Shown here in pieces: positions 35,820-45,680 of a DNA stretch of 64,000 nucleotides. Under the pieces are notes generated by a model, which saw nothing but the letters and a program-made list of their open reading frames with translations, searched no databases and had not been told where the DNA came from. Where the stretch lies: NCBI RefSeq assembly GCF_017876775.1, contig NZ_JAGIOP010000002.1, positions 3,224,001 through 3,288,000 of the forward strand, in the 5' to 3' direction. The DNA is from Mycolicibacterium lutetiense. Lineage in GTDB: Bacteria > Actinomycetota > Actinomycetes > Mycobacteriales > Mycobacteriaceae. A program made the translations under genes and the position numbers. Positions within the stretch are counted from its first letter, which is position 1; each line of letters begins with the position of its first letter.

Positions 35820-38285
35820 TCAGCCCCGGCTCCCCCTCAGTCGCTCCGCCAACGACGGATGCTCGCCCCGCCGTGTCACCAGCCTGTTCACCATCTTCCG
35901 GTACCCGCGCATCGTCCCCTCAGAGGAATCACCCGATAACTGCGCCATCAACACCACCACGGATTCAGCCTCGGCGCTCCCCATCGTGGCAGCCAGCTTC
36001 CCGGCCAGCGTGCTCGCGAGCTGATCCACCGGAGCAAGCGCATAGCCGGTGGCCTCGGCTGCCGCGGTGCGCAACAGGCTGATCGCCACCACCGTCACCG
36101 GCGACAACTGGCCGCCGTCGACCAACGGTAGTACGCGGTCCACCGCCCGTGTGCCGCAACCGGTCTCGGCTGCCAACGCGTTGCAGACCTGCGGATAGGG
36201 CTGCCCGGCGAGCACGCCCAACAGCGCGAACGCCAGCAGCCGCACCGAGAAATCCGGGTGGACCGACTCCGGTTCCACCTCGGCCAGTGCCTGATCCCAC
36301 AGCGGCGTATAGGGGCTCTGGTGGGTGTGCAGGTAACGCTGATGCAGCCAGTCGCGGGGCTCGATGTGGCGGACCGCCGCGCAGGCCACCACCACACCGT
36401 CGCCGTCATCGTTGTCGTTGATCACCTTGGCGGCCAACTCGTGCAGCGCGGCCGAATCCGCGGCACCCACGAGCGTGCGCACCGCAGCCCGGCCCGGCAA
36501 CGGTTCGGCGCCGACGGCCAGCAGCAGATCCGACGGATCCCAGACCGAGGCCGCCGCGGCGGCGCCGAAATTCTCCGGATCGGTCACCCGCAGCCACCAC
36601 AACTGCGCCCCGGCATCACCCGGGTGTCGGGCCCCGTGCCGACGCGACCGCACCCCGCGCAGCGCAGCGCGGATCCACACCGAATCCCAGGGCTGGGCGT
36701 GCACGAGTTCGGCCGGATCGGGCACCGGGCCGGCCTCGGCGAGCCAGTCCAGTACGTCGTCGCCGATGGTGCTGCCGTCGGCGTCACCGTTGCGCAGCAA
36801 CCACACGCCCAACGACAGCCGATCGGCGGCGCCGATCAACCCCCGCACCCCCGGATCAGCCAGTCCGGGCACCACATCGTCAACCAGCGCCGCCTGCAAC
36901 CGGTCATCGACGACCCCCGCCCGCAACAGCAGGTCAACAACCCTCAGCAACCGGTCGGCACTTTGCTGCCGTGCGCGGTCCAGAGCCGGACCGATGGCCG
37001 CCCGCAGCGACGAAGGTGTTGGTTTCCCGTGAAACATTCTCGGCCCCAACGGGATTGGTCCGTCTTGGGCCATCCAGCCGTCGTCAGCGATGGCGCGGGC
37101 GAAGTAGATGGCGTCGGCATACGTTGCTCCGGCCCCTTCAGGCAACTCATGCCGCGCCTGCCAGGCGTCGGACGTGGTCACACCTACCGCGGCCGAGAGC
37201 ACATCGGCGATGACGTGGGCCGCCTCGGATCCGACCAGCGCACCCGCCGGGGAATACGCGGCGATCACCTCATGCGCCTCGGCCTGCGCGTCGGCGAATT
37301 CCGGGCGCCCGGCCACCGCCATCGCGACCGGCCAGGCCGGATGCAGCCCGTCATCGCGCACCTGGCTGGACAACGTGTCGATGTCATCGAGAACACCGCG
37401 CGCCGAGGCCATGTCGAGCAGCACCACCTGGGCCATCACCGACCACCGGGTCACCTCGATCCGGTGCCCGCCCGCAGTGCAGTGCGGATCGCCGCCGAGC
37501 TCACCCAGCGACACGGTCCCGGATTCGCTGATCACCACCGCGCCCGGTTCGATCGCCGGAAGATCCTCGATCGGCACCGCGCTCAGCACCTGACCGCCGT
37601 GCAACGCAACCTGCTCAGCACGATCGAACGTGGAGAAGCTCAGCCTCGCCGCGGTTCCCGGCGACATCAGGAAACTCACCAAACCGATCCACTGCGCCGC
37701 CGCGTCCGGGGACTCCACGCCCAGCACCACCGGCGGCCCACCGCCCAGCGCCGCAGCCACCGCATCCAAGAGCACGAACAGCGTGGCCAACCGCCAGGTG
37801 GTGGGATCCAGCGCGAACGCGACCACACTGTCCTTGGTCACCGCCTCGCCCAGTTGCGGCAGATCCCCGGGGAGTTCGGCGCGGGCCACCGCGGCTGCGC
37901 CGTAGGGCTGGAGCCAGTGCGGTGACCGCCACCGCTGGATGGCCCGGCAGCGTGGGTGGGTGTCGGGCGCGCGATCCAACAACACGTGGGCGAACACGTT
38001 GCCCGGGCGGCCCGTACTGTCCGACCCGGCCGGGAAGGTGTGCCAGTAGCCGGCGCCGTCAGGAACATCGCGGTACGCCAGCCGACGCGGTCCCTGCTCG
38101 AGCTGCTCGGGGGTGGGGAAATCAGGCGTCTGCCCGACCGGACGGAAGACCGTATGCACCCCGGCCATCAACGCCTGCGTCTCCGCGGGCGTGAGCCCAC
38201 CGCTGGTTTCCTTGAGCTGCCAGCCACCGACGGTCCCGACGGCATCGAACGATGTGTAGGCGAGTTGGCCGTAACGCGACGTCAT
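35820..38285 (-). CDS. GAP1 (GTPase-associated protein 1)-like protein
   Basis: This 821-residue protein begins with YGQLAYTSFDAVGTVGGWQLKE, which resembles the GAP1 N-terminal domain type 1 found beside DO-GTPases, followed by VFRPVGQTPDFPTPEQL and WHTFPAGSDSTGRPGNVFAH. The rest is helical and Ala/Asp-rich without obvious catalytic motifs. Translation is coupled to the upstream gene (ATGA overlap at 38282-38285), and the GTPase gene starts 1 bp after its stop. GAP1 is thought to act with the GTPase as adaptor or effector platform; the family call is from memory of the N-terminal pattern. Confidence 0.7.
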   Translation of the reverse strand: MTSRYGQLAYTSFDAVGTVGGWQLKETSGGLTPAETQALMAGVHTVFRPVGQTPDFPTPEQLEQGPRRLAYRDVPDGAGYWHTFPAGSDSTGRPGNVFAHVLLDRAPDTHPRCRAIQRWRSPHWLQPYGAAAVARAELPGDLPQLGEAVTKDSVVAFALDPTTWRLATLFVLLDAVAAALGGGPPVVLGVESPDAAAQWIGLVSFLMSPGTAARLSFSTFDRAEQVALHGGQVLSAVPIEDLPAIEPGAVVISESGTVSLGELGGDPHCTAGGHRIEVTRWSVMAQVVLLDMASARGVLDDIDTLSSQVRDDGLHPAWPVAMAVAGRPEFADAQAEAHEVIAAYSPAGALVGSEAAHVIADVLSAAVGVTTSDAWQARHELPEGAGATYADAIYFARAIADDGWMAQDGPIPLGPRMFHGKPTPSSLRAAIGPALDRARQQSADRLLRVVDLLLRAGVVDDRLQAALVDDVVPGLADPGVRGLIGAADRLSLGVWLLRNGDADGSTIGDDVLDWLAEAGPVPDPAELVHAQPWDSVWIRAALRGVRSRRHGARHPGDAGAQLWWLRVTDPENFGAAAAASVWDPSDLLLAVGAEPLPGRAAVRTLVGAADSAALHELAAKVINDNDDGDGVVVACAAVRHIEPRDWLHQRYLHTHQSPYTPLWDQALAEVEPESVHPDFSVRLLAFALLGVLAGQPYPQVCNALAAETGCGTRAVDRVLPLVDGGQLSPVTVVAISLLRTAAAEATGYALAPVDQLASTLAGKLAATMGSAEAESVVVLMAQLSGDSSEGTMRGYRKMVNRLVTRRGEHPSLAERLRGSRG

Positions 38286-40210
38286 AACACCGTCGCGGTG
38301 AGCTGCAAGGTCTGCACCGGCGGGTCCAGCAGTGCGACCGTGCGCAGCTGAAGCGGATCAGCGATATCGAGGAACAGCCGGATCCAGCCGTGCAGGCCAC
38401 TGACGTTGGCGGCCCACAGTTCACCGGCACCCGTCGCCGTCGCCGCCGTCCAGTCCAGATGCTTGGACGGGTGGTCCGCCAGCTGCCCCTGTGCGTCCAG
38501 TGGGGCGACGTCGACCGGCTGACCGTCGTGCACACTCAGGGGCATCCGCTGCGGATTGTTGACCAGAACGAACGCCGGCGAGCCCGGCACCTCGTACTCC
38601 GAACGCACCGCGATGGTGGCCGTGGTGGGAAAGCCGCCCGCGTCGCGCCCGATCCGCACCGCGTACTGCAGCCTCAACATGCCCGGGTACTCGACGCTGG
38701 CCACCGGTCCGGTGACCCGTCGCCCACCGGAGAACGCCACCGGCGCCAGGTGCAGTGAACATCCGCCCACCGGAAGCGCACCGGTCAGGTGCATGCCGCC
38801 GTACTTCTCGTAGTCCTCCAGCGAGATCTCGAAGGACCTTCCGGTCAGGCCGGTCCGAGGGTCATGCCCCGTGGGTGCCAGGGTCACCACCACGCCGGCC
38901 GCGCCGGCCGGCCATTCGAATGTCAGCACCTGCTTGTTGCAGTACTCGACAAGTTCGACATCGCGGATGGCTCCGGTGTGTACCGCCGACACGGTGCGGC
39001 CCAGCACGGCCCGCCCGGCCAGGATCGTCACCGGCGTCACATAGGCCCGGCTCCACCCCTGCGGCCAGGGCACCCCGCTCATCAGCGTGCGATTGCCGCC
39101 GTCGAGTTGTGCCTGCTGGGCCACCGGCAGCCGCAACCGCAGGTCTGGGGCCAATCCCACCTGCTCGAGGGCGTTCTCGGGAAGTTCGGTGGCGACACCA
39201 CCGGCGCTCGGACCGGTCTGGCTCAGATAGAGGGCCACCTCCGCTCCGGGAGACGCCCAGGACACGTCGAACGACTCGCCGTCGAACGCCGTGTCCACCG
39301 AGATGTCGGTGACCGCGGCGAGCACCGCTGACACGTCGACGTCGGCGTCGACCGGCTCGGACAGCTGCACTCCCCCGTCGACGTCGACCGCGCACCGCAC
39401 CCGGTAGCGATAGCGCATACCCCGGGCCGCCCCCGAGTCGACGAAACCGGTCCTGTGCTCACCTTCGGCCAGGATCCGGTAGCGCGACTCGTCGATCGCG
39501 GACCCGTCGGCCTCCTCGAGCGGGATGCGGTACACGTGAACGGAATTCACCGCGTGCGGTGCCGTCCACTTCCCGATCACCAGCCCGCTGTCCTCTCCGA
39601 TGGACACCTCCGCGGGCGGGGCGACCAGTACCCCACCGGCATATAGCACCGGCCGGGTGCTCAGGGCGTCGGCGCGGGACGTCCCGGTGATGACCCAGAC
39701 CTGGTAATAGCGCACGGGCCCGGTCAACGGCCGGTCGTCGCTGGCTGCCGACAACGGCGTCGCGGCGACGAGATCGGCGTTCTCCGACGATCGGGGCGCC
39801 CGTTCCTCGGCGCTGACCACCCGGTACAGCACCACTCCCCCATTGGCCTGATAGTCCGGCCAACTCAATTCGACGACCCCTGGGCGGGACTCACCGTGGC
39901 GGAACGCGATCGGGTGCACGTCACCGGCTGCTGACGGTGACTTCTGCGGCGAACTGCCGGGCGCTCGGGCTTCCAGCTCGGCGAGTAACCGGGCCATCTC
40001 GTCGGCGTGCTCGGCGACCGACCCCGGCAGCATCTCGCGGATCTGCTCAACATCGGTGCGCCCGGACCGAAGCACGAGCCGCAGATGGGCCTCTTTGAAA
40101 CTGCGGGCTGCGACCGCGCCGGAATCGACCAGTTGCTGACGCCAGGCCAGCAACGGCGCCAGCCGGGGATCCTCGTCGTCGGGATCGTCGACGGGATACA
40201 GATCGGGCAT
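38282..40210 (-). CDS. Beta-sandwich (fibronectin III-like) protein, first gene of the GTPase cassette
   Basis: This 642-residue protein starts ATG at 40210. Residues 1-85 are helical (SFKEAHLRLVLRSGRTDVEQ), resembling a short N-terminal domain. The remainder reads as repeated beta-sandwich units (VVELSWPDYQANGGVVLYRV, SFDVSWASPGAEVALYLSQ, QVLTFEWPAGAAGVVVTLAP), each like a fibronectin type III domain. No enzyme motif, signal peptide or membrane helix is visible, so it is probably cytosolic and binds a ligand or partner. It is coupled to GAP1 and the GTPase. Confidence 0.65.
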   Translation of the reverse strand: MPDLYPVDDPDDEDPRLAPLLAWRQQLVDSGAVAARSFKEAHLRLVLRSGRTDVEQIREMLPGSVAEHADEMARLLAELEARAPGSSPQKSPSAAGDVHPIAFRHGESRPGVVELSWPDYQANGGVVLYRVVSAEERAPRSSENADLVAATPLSAASDDRPLTGPVRYYQVWVITGTSRADALSTRPVLYAGGVLVAPPAEVSIGEDSGLVIGKWTAPHAVNSVHVYRIPLEEADGSAIDESRYRILAEGEHRTGFVDSGAARGMRYRYRVRCAVDVDGGVQLSEPVDADVDVSAVLAAVTDISVDTAFDGESFDVSWASPGAEVALYLSQTGPSAGGVATELPENALEQVGLAPDLRLRLPVAQQAQLDGGNRTLMSGVPWPQGWSRAYVTPVTILAGRAVLGRTVSAVHTGAIRDVELVEYCNKQVLTFEWPAGAAGVVVTLAPTGHDPRTGLTGRSFEISLEDYEKYGGMHLTGALPVGGCSLHLAPVAFSGGRRVTGPVASVEYPGMLRLQYAVRIGRDAGGFPTTATIAVRSEYEVPGSPAFVLVNNPQRMPLSVHDGQPVDVAPLDAQGQLADHPSKHLDWTAATATGAGELWAANVSGLHGWIRLFLDIADPLQLRTVALLDPPVQTLQLTATVL

Positions 40211-40405
40211 CAGAACACCAAATCCCCACCGGACATGAGCGCTATGTCACCTGCTCCGGCAGCTCGAACAGCGCGAACTCCTGAGGTGTGAGGCCCACAC
40301 TGGCCTGCACACCCAGAAACGCTACCGCAGCGGGGTCCGCGCCACCGCCACATGGCGAGCCGGGCCGATGCGACGGGGTGACGCGCCACGACATAAGTTC
40401 GGCAC
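40211..40405. promoter_or_regulatory. Divergent promoter region
   Basis: These 195 bp separate the minus-strand GTPase cassette from the plus-strand nitroreductase and must hold both promoters. No clear operator repeats were seen. Confidence 0.4.
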
Positions 40406-41047
40406 ATGCCTTCTGCCAGCTCGGCGGCCAGCGATGACGTGTGGGAAGTGATGTCCACCGCGCGGACCATCCGACGATTCACCGCCGATCCGGTCGACGA
40501 CGCGACGCTGACCCGCTGCCTGCAGGCCGCGGTGTGGGCGCCGTCGGGAGCCAACGCCCAGGCCTGGCGGTTCGTCGTACTGCGCTCGGCCGAACAGCGC
40601 GCAGTCGTCGCGAAGGCGGCGGCGCAGGCCCTGGCCGTCATCGAACCCGTCTACCGCATGACCCGACCCGCCGCGGACGACACCAGCCGGCGCGCCAGGA
40701 CCAACCGGGCCACCTACGAATTGCACGACCGGGCAGGCGAGTTCACCTCTGTGCTGTTCACCCAGCAGCACTTCCCCACCGCCTCCGAGCTGCTGCTCGG
40801 CGGATCGATCTTTCCGGCAATGCAGAACTTCCTGCTCGCGGCGCGCGCCCAGGGGTTGGGCGCATGCCTGACCAGCTGGGCGTCCTACGGCGGTGAACAA
40901 CTGCTGCGCGAGGCCGTCGGGGTGCCCGAGGACTGGATGTTGGCCGGCCACGTGGTGGTGGGCTGGCCTCGAGGTTCCCACGGGCCGGTGCGACGACGCC
41001 CGGTCGAAGAGCTGGTCTGCATGGATCATTGGGAGAACCCGGCATGA
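40406..41047 (+). CDS. Nitroreductase family protein
   Basis: This 213-residue protein starts ATG at 40406. It shows the FMN-binding nitroreductase pattern: TARTIRRFTADPVDDATL, AAVWAPSGANAQAWRFVVL, NFLLAARAQGLGACLTSW and GHVVVGWP. Such enzymes reduce nitro groups or quinones with NAD(P)H; substrate unknown. The stop overlaps the next gene's start by 4 bases (ATGA), so the two are translated together. Confidence 0.92.
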   Translation: MPSASSAASDDVWEVMSTARTIRRFTADPVDDATLTRCLQAAVWAPSGANAQAWRFVVLRSAEQRAVVAKAAAQALAVIEPVYRMTRPAADDTSRRARTNRATYELHDRAGEFTSVLFTQQHFPTASELLLGGSIFPAMQNFLLAARAQGLGACLTSWASYGGEQLLREAVGVPEDWMLAGHVVVGWPRGSHGPVRRRPVEELVCMDHWENPA

Positions 41048-41829
41048 CCGGACCCATGCCCGCAGCGTTCATCGGCCACGGCAGCCCGATGAACGCTGTG
41101 GAGTCCAACCGGTTCACCGCGGCCTGGAGCGGCTTCGGACAGACCGTGCCGCGGCCGCGGGCGATCCTGGTGATCAGTGCGCACTGGTACATCAACGCCA
41201 CCGCGGTCACCGCGATGGCGCGCCCACGCACCATCCACGACTTCTACGGATTCCCGCGCGAGCTGTTCGAGGTCCAGTACCCGGCGCCGGGGCTACCCGA
41301 GCTGGCCGAGGAGATCAGCGACGTGGTGAGGCCGACCTGGGTGGGTGCCGACGTGGACAGCTGGGGCATCGACCACGGCACCTGGTCGGTGCTGGTACAC
41401 GCCTTCCCCGACGCGTCCATACCTGTTGTGCAACTGGCGATCAACGCGAACGAACCGGCCGAGTACCACCTGCATCTCGGCGCCAAGCTGACACCGCTGC
41501 GTGAACGCGGCGTGCTGATCGTGGGCAGCGGCAACATCGTGCACAACCTCGCCGGCATGGACCCCGGCCAACCCGAGGACGGCTTCGCCTGGGCCAAGCG
41601 GTTCGACGACGCCGCCCACGGCCAACTCACCCACTCCCCCGCCGATGTCCTCACCCTCGAGGCACATCGGGACTACGCGGCCGCCGTTCCCACCCCCGAC
41701 CACTTCATCCCGATGCTGTACTTCGCCGGGCTCGCCGGTGCCGCAGCCGATTCCGGTGGGTCGGTGGACACCCTGATCACCGGCTACACCTACGGGTCGT
41801 TGTCGATGACGTCGTATGTACTGCACTGA
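41044..41829 (+). CDS. Class III extradiol ring-cleavage dioxygenase, DODA-type (YgiD-like)
   Basis: This 261-residue protein starts ATG at 41044. Metal-site motifs of the LigB/YgiD family are visible: FIGHGSPMNAV, VISAHWY, WGIDHGTWSVL and GSGNIVHNL. The family binds Fe or Zn and opens catechol rings such as 4,5-DOPA. It is co-translated with the nitroreductase, a pairing that suggests detoxification of an aromatic compound (inference). Confidence 0.92.
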   Translation: MTGPMPAAFIGHGSPMNAVESNRFTAAWSGFGQTVPRPRAILVISAHWYINATAVTAMARPRTIHDFYGFPRELFEVQYPAPGLPELAEEISDVVRPTWVGADVDSWGIDHGTWSVLVHAFPDASIPVVQLAINANEPAEYHLHLGAKLTPLRERGVLIVGSGNIVHNLAGMDPGQPEDGFAWAKRFDDAAHGQLTHSPADVLTLEAHRDYAAAVPTPDHFIPMLYFAGLAGAAADSGGSVDTLITGYTYGSLSMTSYVLH

Positions 41830-41928
41830 GGCGGTCCGATTCGTCGGACCCGCGCTGACACACACGCTATGGTGACGGGCGTGTTGGGCCATGGCAACCG
41901 GTTGAATCCCGTCGGAGTGTAGGCAGGC

Positions 41929-42795
41929 GTGCGCGGAATCATCTTGGCCGGCGGTTCCGGCACACGACTTCATCCGATCACGACGGGTGTCAGCAAGCAG
42001 CTGCTGCCGGTGTACGACAAGCCGCTCATCTACTACCCGCTGTCCACTCTGATCATGGCCGGCATTCGCGACATCCTGATGATCACCACACCGGTCGACG
42101 CCCCAGCCTTCCACCGGCTTCTGGGTGACGGTTCGGCCTTCGGCGTCAACCTGACCTACGCAGTCCAACAAAAGCCCGAGGGCCTGGCCCAGGCTTTCAT
42201 CATCGGCGCCGAGCACATCGGCACCGATACCGTCGCACTTGTCCTGGGCGACAACGTCTTCTACGGCCCGGGTCTGGGGACAAGCCTGCGGCGGTTCCGA
42301 AATGTCAGCGGCGGAGCGATATTCGCGTACTGGGTGGCGAACCCGACGGCCTACGGCGTCGTCGAATTCGATTCGGACGGGTCAGCGCTGTCGCTGGAGG
42401 AGAAGCCGGCCGTCCCCAAATCCCAGTACGCCGTGCCCGGGCTGTACTTCTACGACAACGACGTCATCGAGATCGCCCGGTCGCTGCGTAAGTCGGCCCG
42501 CGGCGAATACGAGATCACCGGGGTCAATCAGACCTACCTGAGCCAGGGCCGGCTCTCCGTCGAGGTACTGGCCCGCGGTACCGCGTGGCTGGACACCGGC
42601 ACCTTCGACTCGTTGTTGGACGCCAGTGATTACGTTCGCACCATCGAACGCCGCCAGGGGCTCAAAATCGGTGTCCCCGAGGAGATCGCGTGGCGGGAGG
42701 GCTATATCGACGACGCCCAACTGGCCGCGCGCGCGAGAGAACTGCCCAAGTCCGGGTACGGCGACTATCTGCTGGAGCTGTTGGAACGCAAGTAG
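41929..42795 (+). CDS. rmlA: Glucose-1-phosphate thymidylyltransferase
   Basis: This 288-residue protein, identical in length to M. tuberculosis RmlA, starts GTG at 41929. The nucleotide-binding motif [11 protein letters not shown] lies at residues 8-18, followed by [25 protein letters not shown] and EEKPAVPKS. It makes dTDP-glucose, the first step to dTDP-L-rhamnose for the arabinogalactan linker. In M. tuberculosis a PE gene is its downstream neighbour; here a WXG-like hydrolase gene follows. Confidence 0.96.
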   Translation: MRGIILAGGSGTRLHPITTGVSKQLLPVYDKPLIYYPLSTLIMAGIRDILMITTPVDAPAFHRLLGDGSAFGVNLTYAVQQKPEGLAQAFIIGAEHIGTDTVALVLGDNVFYGPGLGTSLRRFRNVSGGAIFAYWVANPTAYGVVEFDSDGSALSLEEKPAVPKSQYAVPGLYFYDNDVIEIARSLRKSARGEYEITGVNQTYLSQGRLSVEVLARGTAWLDTGTFDSLLDASDYVRTIERRQGLKIGVPEEIAWREGYIDDAQLAARARELPKSGYGDYLLELLERK

Positions 42796-42882
42796 GTCAT
42801 CCGCTGGCCTCCGAGCTTCAAATTGGTGCGCGCGTGGCTCCTCTTCCCGTGCGACGATCACATGCAGAGATAGGGGGCGGAG

Positions 42883-44706
42883 TTGTCGGTGACGGTGTCG
42901 ACGGTGCAGGCGTCGCAACCTGAGCAGTTGGTCGCTGCCGCCGCCGACCTCGGTACCAAGATCGCCACGTTGGACACGACGATGGCCGCGCAACGTCAAG
43001 CACTGGCGCAGATGCGGGCGTCGTGGCAGGGCCAGGCGGCGTCGGCCGCGATCATCAAGGCCGAGCAGAACCTCAACCGGCAGGAGGAGCTGCGGGCCCG
43101 GTTGTCCGCGTTGCAGCAGGCGCTCAATGCCGGTGGCACACAGATGGCTTTCACCCGCAACGGGCTGCTCGCCACCGTCGGGATGTTGCGAGCGGTCGGC
43201 TGGCAGATCTCCGACGACGGCACCGCCACCCCACCGCTGTTTCCGCTGATCCTGCGGCTGATGGCCCCGGCGTGGACGGCCATCATCAAGAAGCTGCTCG
43301 CGGCGTTCGCTCAGATCGACGCCCAGACGGCGGCCGCCATCCAGACGGCGATCGCCGGACCGGTACCCGAGACACCGCCGGGCACCCTCGGTGATCCACG
43401 CCGGCTTCCCGCGCCCGGGACCAGCCCCGAGGATGTCGAGAAGTGGTGGGATTCGCTGAGCCAGTTCGAAAAGAGCCAGCTGGTAGCCGAGCACCCGGCG
43501 GACTTGGGCAATCTCAACGGGATCCCAGCCGAAGTGCGCGATTCGGTGAACCAGGCTGTCCTGCACGATGATCTGGCCCGGGTGACCGATGTCGCCAACC
43601 AGTACGGGGTGTCCACCGACGAGGTGCTGGCCAACCCGGGCAACTATGGGCTGACGCCCGCGGATGCCACCCGCTACAGCAATGCCGTGCAGACCCAGAA
43701 GGGTCTGGACAAGATGGCCGCCGAAGGCAAGCAGGACCGCCCGGTGATGTTGTGGGCCTACGATCCGCTGGCGTTCGGTGGCCAGGGCAAGGCCGCGGTG
43801 GCGATCGGCAATCCGGACAAGGCGCAGAACACCGCCGTCGTGGTCCCCGGTACCGGCAGCAGCGTCAAAGACGGCTGGCTGGAAGGCGACAACGCGACCA
43901 ACCTGTATGACCAGATGCGCCTGGGCAACCCTGACGAGTCGACATCGGTGATCGCCTGGATGGGCTACGACGCCCCCGACAGTCCGACCGACCTCCGCAT
44001 CGCCACCCCCGACCTGGCCAGAACAGGCGGTGATCTGCTGGCCGCAGATGTCAACGGGCTGGCCGCCACGCATGAAGGTGCCGGGTCCAACGTCACCGTC
44101 ATCGGGCACTCCTACGGTGCCACGACGGTGGCCGACGCGTTCGCCGGCAGTGGCATGAAGGCCGACAACGCCGTGCTGATCGGCAGCCCCGGAACCGATC
44201 TGGCCCACAGTGCCGCGGACTTCAACCTGCCCGAGGACGGCAAGGTGTACGTCGGCGCCTCCTCCAGCGACCCGGTGTCCTGGCTGGGCCAGGCCGGCCC
44301 GCTCCCCGACATCATCAACCGCGAACTCCACTACCCGCTGGGTGCGGAGGCCGGGCTCGGCCGTGACCCCGCCGGCGACGGCTTCGGCTCGGTGCGCTTC
44401 GACGCCGAAGTGCCCGGGCGCAGCGGCCTTCCGGACTTCGGTGATCATTCCCGCTATTACGACGTGGGCAGCGAATCGTTGCGCGCCATGACCGACATCG
44501 CCAACGGCGAGGCCTCGACGCTGGCCGACAACGGGCTGACCGCCGAGGGGCGCCGCCAGCCGCATATCGGCCTGCCCGACAAACTGGATCTGCCGGGACT
44601 CCCACCGATCGACCTGCCCGATTGGGACACGCGCATCCCGGGCACCCCAGCCATCAACGACCCGGAAGGCGACCGTGGCACCGTCACCAAAGACCACCAG
44701 TACTGA
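42883..44706 (+). CDS. DUF1023 alpha/beta hydrolase with WXG100-like N-terminus
   Basis: This 607-residue protein starts TTG at 42883. Residues 1-100 are helical and carry a WQG turn (MRASWQGQAASAAI), resembling a WXG100 domain. The C-terminal half is an alpha/beta hydrolase of the DUF1023 group, with the nucleophile elbow GHSYG at about 408-412 and AVLIGSPGTD after it. No classic signal peptide is present. The combination suggests a type VII-exported lipase or esterase (inference). It overlaps the downstream lipoprotein gene by 32 bases. Confidence 0.85.
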   Translation: MSVTVSTVQASQPEQLVAAAADLGTKIATLDTTMAAQRQALAQMRASWQGQAASAAIIKAEQNLNRQEELRARLSALQQALNAGGTQMAFTRNGLLATVGMLRAVGWQISDDGTATPPLFPLILRLMAPAWTAIIKKLLAAFAQIDAQTAAAIQTAIAGPVPETPPGTLGDPRRLPAPGTSPEDVEKWWDSLSQFEKSQLVAEHPADLGNLNGIPAEVRDSVNQAVLHDDLARVTDVANQYGVSTDEVLANPGNYGLTPADATRYSNAVQTQKGLDKMAAEGKQDRPVMLWAYDPLAFGGQGKAAVAIGNPDKAQNTAVVVPGTGSSVKDGWLEGDNATNLYDQMRLGNPDESTSVIAWMGYDAPDSPTDLRIATPDLARTGGDLLAADVNGLAATHEGAGSNVTVIGHSYGATTVADAFAGSGMKADNAVLIGSPGTDLAHSAADFNLPEDGKVYVGASSSDPVSWLGQAGPLPDIINRELHYPLGAEAGLGRDPAGDGFGSVRFDAEVPGRSGLPDFGDHSRYYDVGSESLRAMTDIANGEASTLADNGLTAEGRRQPHIGLPDKLDLPGLPPIDLPDWDTRIPGTPAINDPEGDRGTVTKDHQY

Positions 44707-45226
44707 CCGTGCGCGCCGCATCATGGCGCTGGGAACGGCCGCGGTGGCCGCCGTACTACTGCTAGGAGGATGCGCAATGGGAACCGAGCGTTCAGCCGAC
44801 CTCGACGGACCGCAGATGAGCGACGAGCAGACCCGCGCACAGGTAGTGGACCCGGCCAAACGGCTGGTCCACGCGGTCGGCCTGCAACTGCGCGGCGCGA
44901 CCTTTGAATTCGACTCCTGCACCGATCAGGAAGTCGCCCCGTTCCGCGGGCAGGTCGGGATGGGATTCACCTTCCCGGCCGGCATCGCCAAAGAGGCCTA
45001 CCTTGACGACATCATCGCGGCCATGGTCGCCGACGGATGGAGCAACGGCGCACCAGCCGGGAAGAAGCCGCACGGCCGGTCCATGAAGCTGGGCGAGGTG
45101 ATGGCCATCGTCGCGGCCAATCCCGACCATCCCGACCGCGGCTACATAGAGATCTATGGCGAGTGCCGCAACGCCGGCGACCACAACGCCGACGAACAGG
45201 ACATCCGCGCCGAACTCACCAGCTGA
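44675..45226 (+). CDS. Putative lipoprotein
   Basis: This 183-residue protein starts GTG at 44675 inside the end of the hydrolase gene; this start supplies a basic n-region (DRARR) that ATG 44723 would lack. A hydrophobic core and the lipobox LLGGC put the lipid-modified Cys at about residue 33. The mature part is Asp/Glu-rich with two Cys (DSCTDQE, YGECRN). No known domain recognised. The overlap suggests joint expression with the hydrolase. Confidence 0.75.
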   Translation: MAPSPKTTSTDRARRIMALGTAAVAAVLLLGGCAMGTERSADLDGPQMSDEQTRAQVVDPAKRLVHAVGLQLRGATFEFDSCTDQEVAPFRGQVGMGFTFPAGIAKEAYLDDIIAAMVADGWSNGAPAGKKPHGRSMKLGEVMAIVAANPDHPDRGYIEIYGECRNAGDHNADEQDIRAELTS

Positions 45227-45230
45227 AGGA

Positions 45231-45539
45231 CTAACCGCCCGGAACCTCGACCTTGTTGATCGAGGCTGCCGACGCCTGATCCTGCGCCTCATACTGGCTC
45301 GCCGCGCTATCCAGGTTGCTGCCAAAGGAATTGACCGCTTCGGCCACCGCCGTGGTGTCGGCCGCGACCGCGGCCTGCGCCTGTCGGCAGGCACCGGCGG
45401 TCGCCAGCTGCGGCACCGCCGCGGCGGCCTCCCCCAGCGGGCCATCGGCGTCCAGACCGGCCAGCCCCGCACCTGCCTGATTGAACGCGGTAGCGGTACT
45501 CGTCAACGCCGCAGGGTCAACGATCAACGGGCTGCTCAC
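45231..45539 (-). CDS. Small type VII secretion target-like protein
   Basis: This 102-residue Ala-rich helical protein has the hairpin pattern of WXG100/EspC-type proteins: SPLIVDPAALTSTATAFNQA at the start and AASQYEAQDQASAA near the end, where YEAQD fits the YxxxD export signal. It is convergent to the lipoprotein gene. Partner protein not evident nearby. Confidence 0.7.
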   Translation of the reverse strand: MSSPLIVDPAALTSTATAFNQAGAGLAGLDADGPLGEAAAAVPQLATAGACRQAQAAVAADTTAVAEAVNSFGSNLDSAASQYEAQDQASAASINKVEVPGG

Positions 45540-45640
45540 TACCTGATTCTAGGCCGGACCGGATCATCACCGGCGCACCAGAATTCGTCCTCGGAAGACC
45601 ACCGCCGAGAAGTTGACTCCCGACGGGAGAACCGCCAAAG

Positions 45641-45680
45641 CACAAAGGTCACGAACTCAAATGAGTTCGTGACCTTTGTG
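45641..45680. terminator. Perfect 19-bp hairpin
   Basis: CACAAAGGTCACGAACTCA (45641-45659) is followed by AA and its exact complement (45662-45680). A 19-bp stem with almost no loop, in the gap upstream of the small T7SS target gene, could be a bidirectional terminator or a protein-binding palindrome. No T-run follows. Confidence 0.65.

Noticed and set aside
36258..37925. 555-codon open frame on the plus strand
   Set aside because: It is antisense to the GAP1-like gene; composition is His/Arg/Gln-rich with no motif.
42382..44922. 846-codon open frame on the minus strand
   Set aside because: It lies antisense to rmlA and the DUF1023 hydrolase, both with clear motifs; high GC produces long antisense frames.
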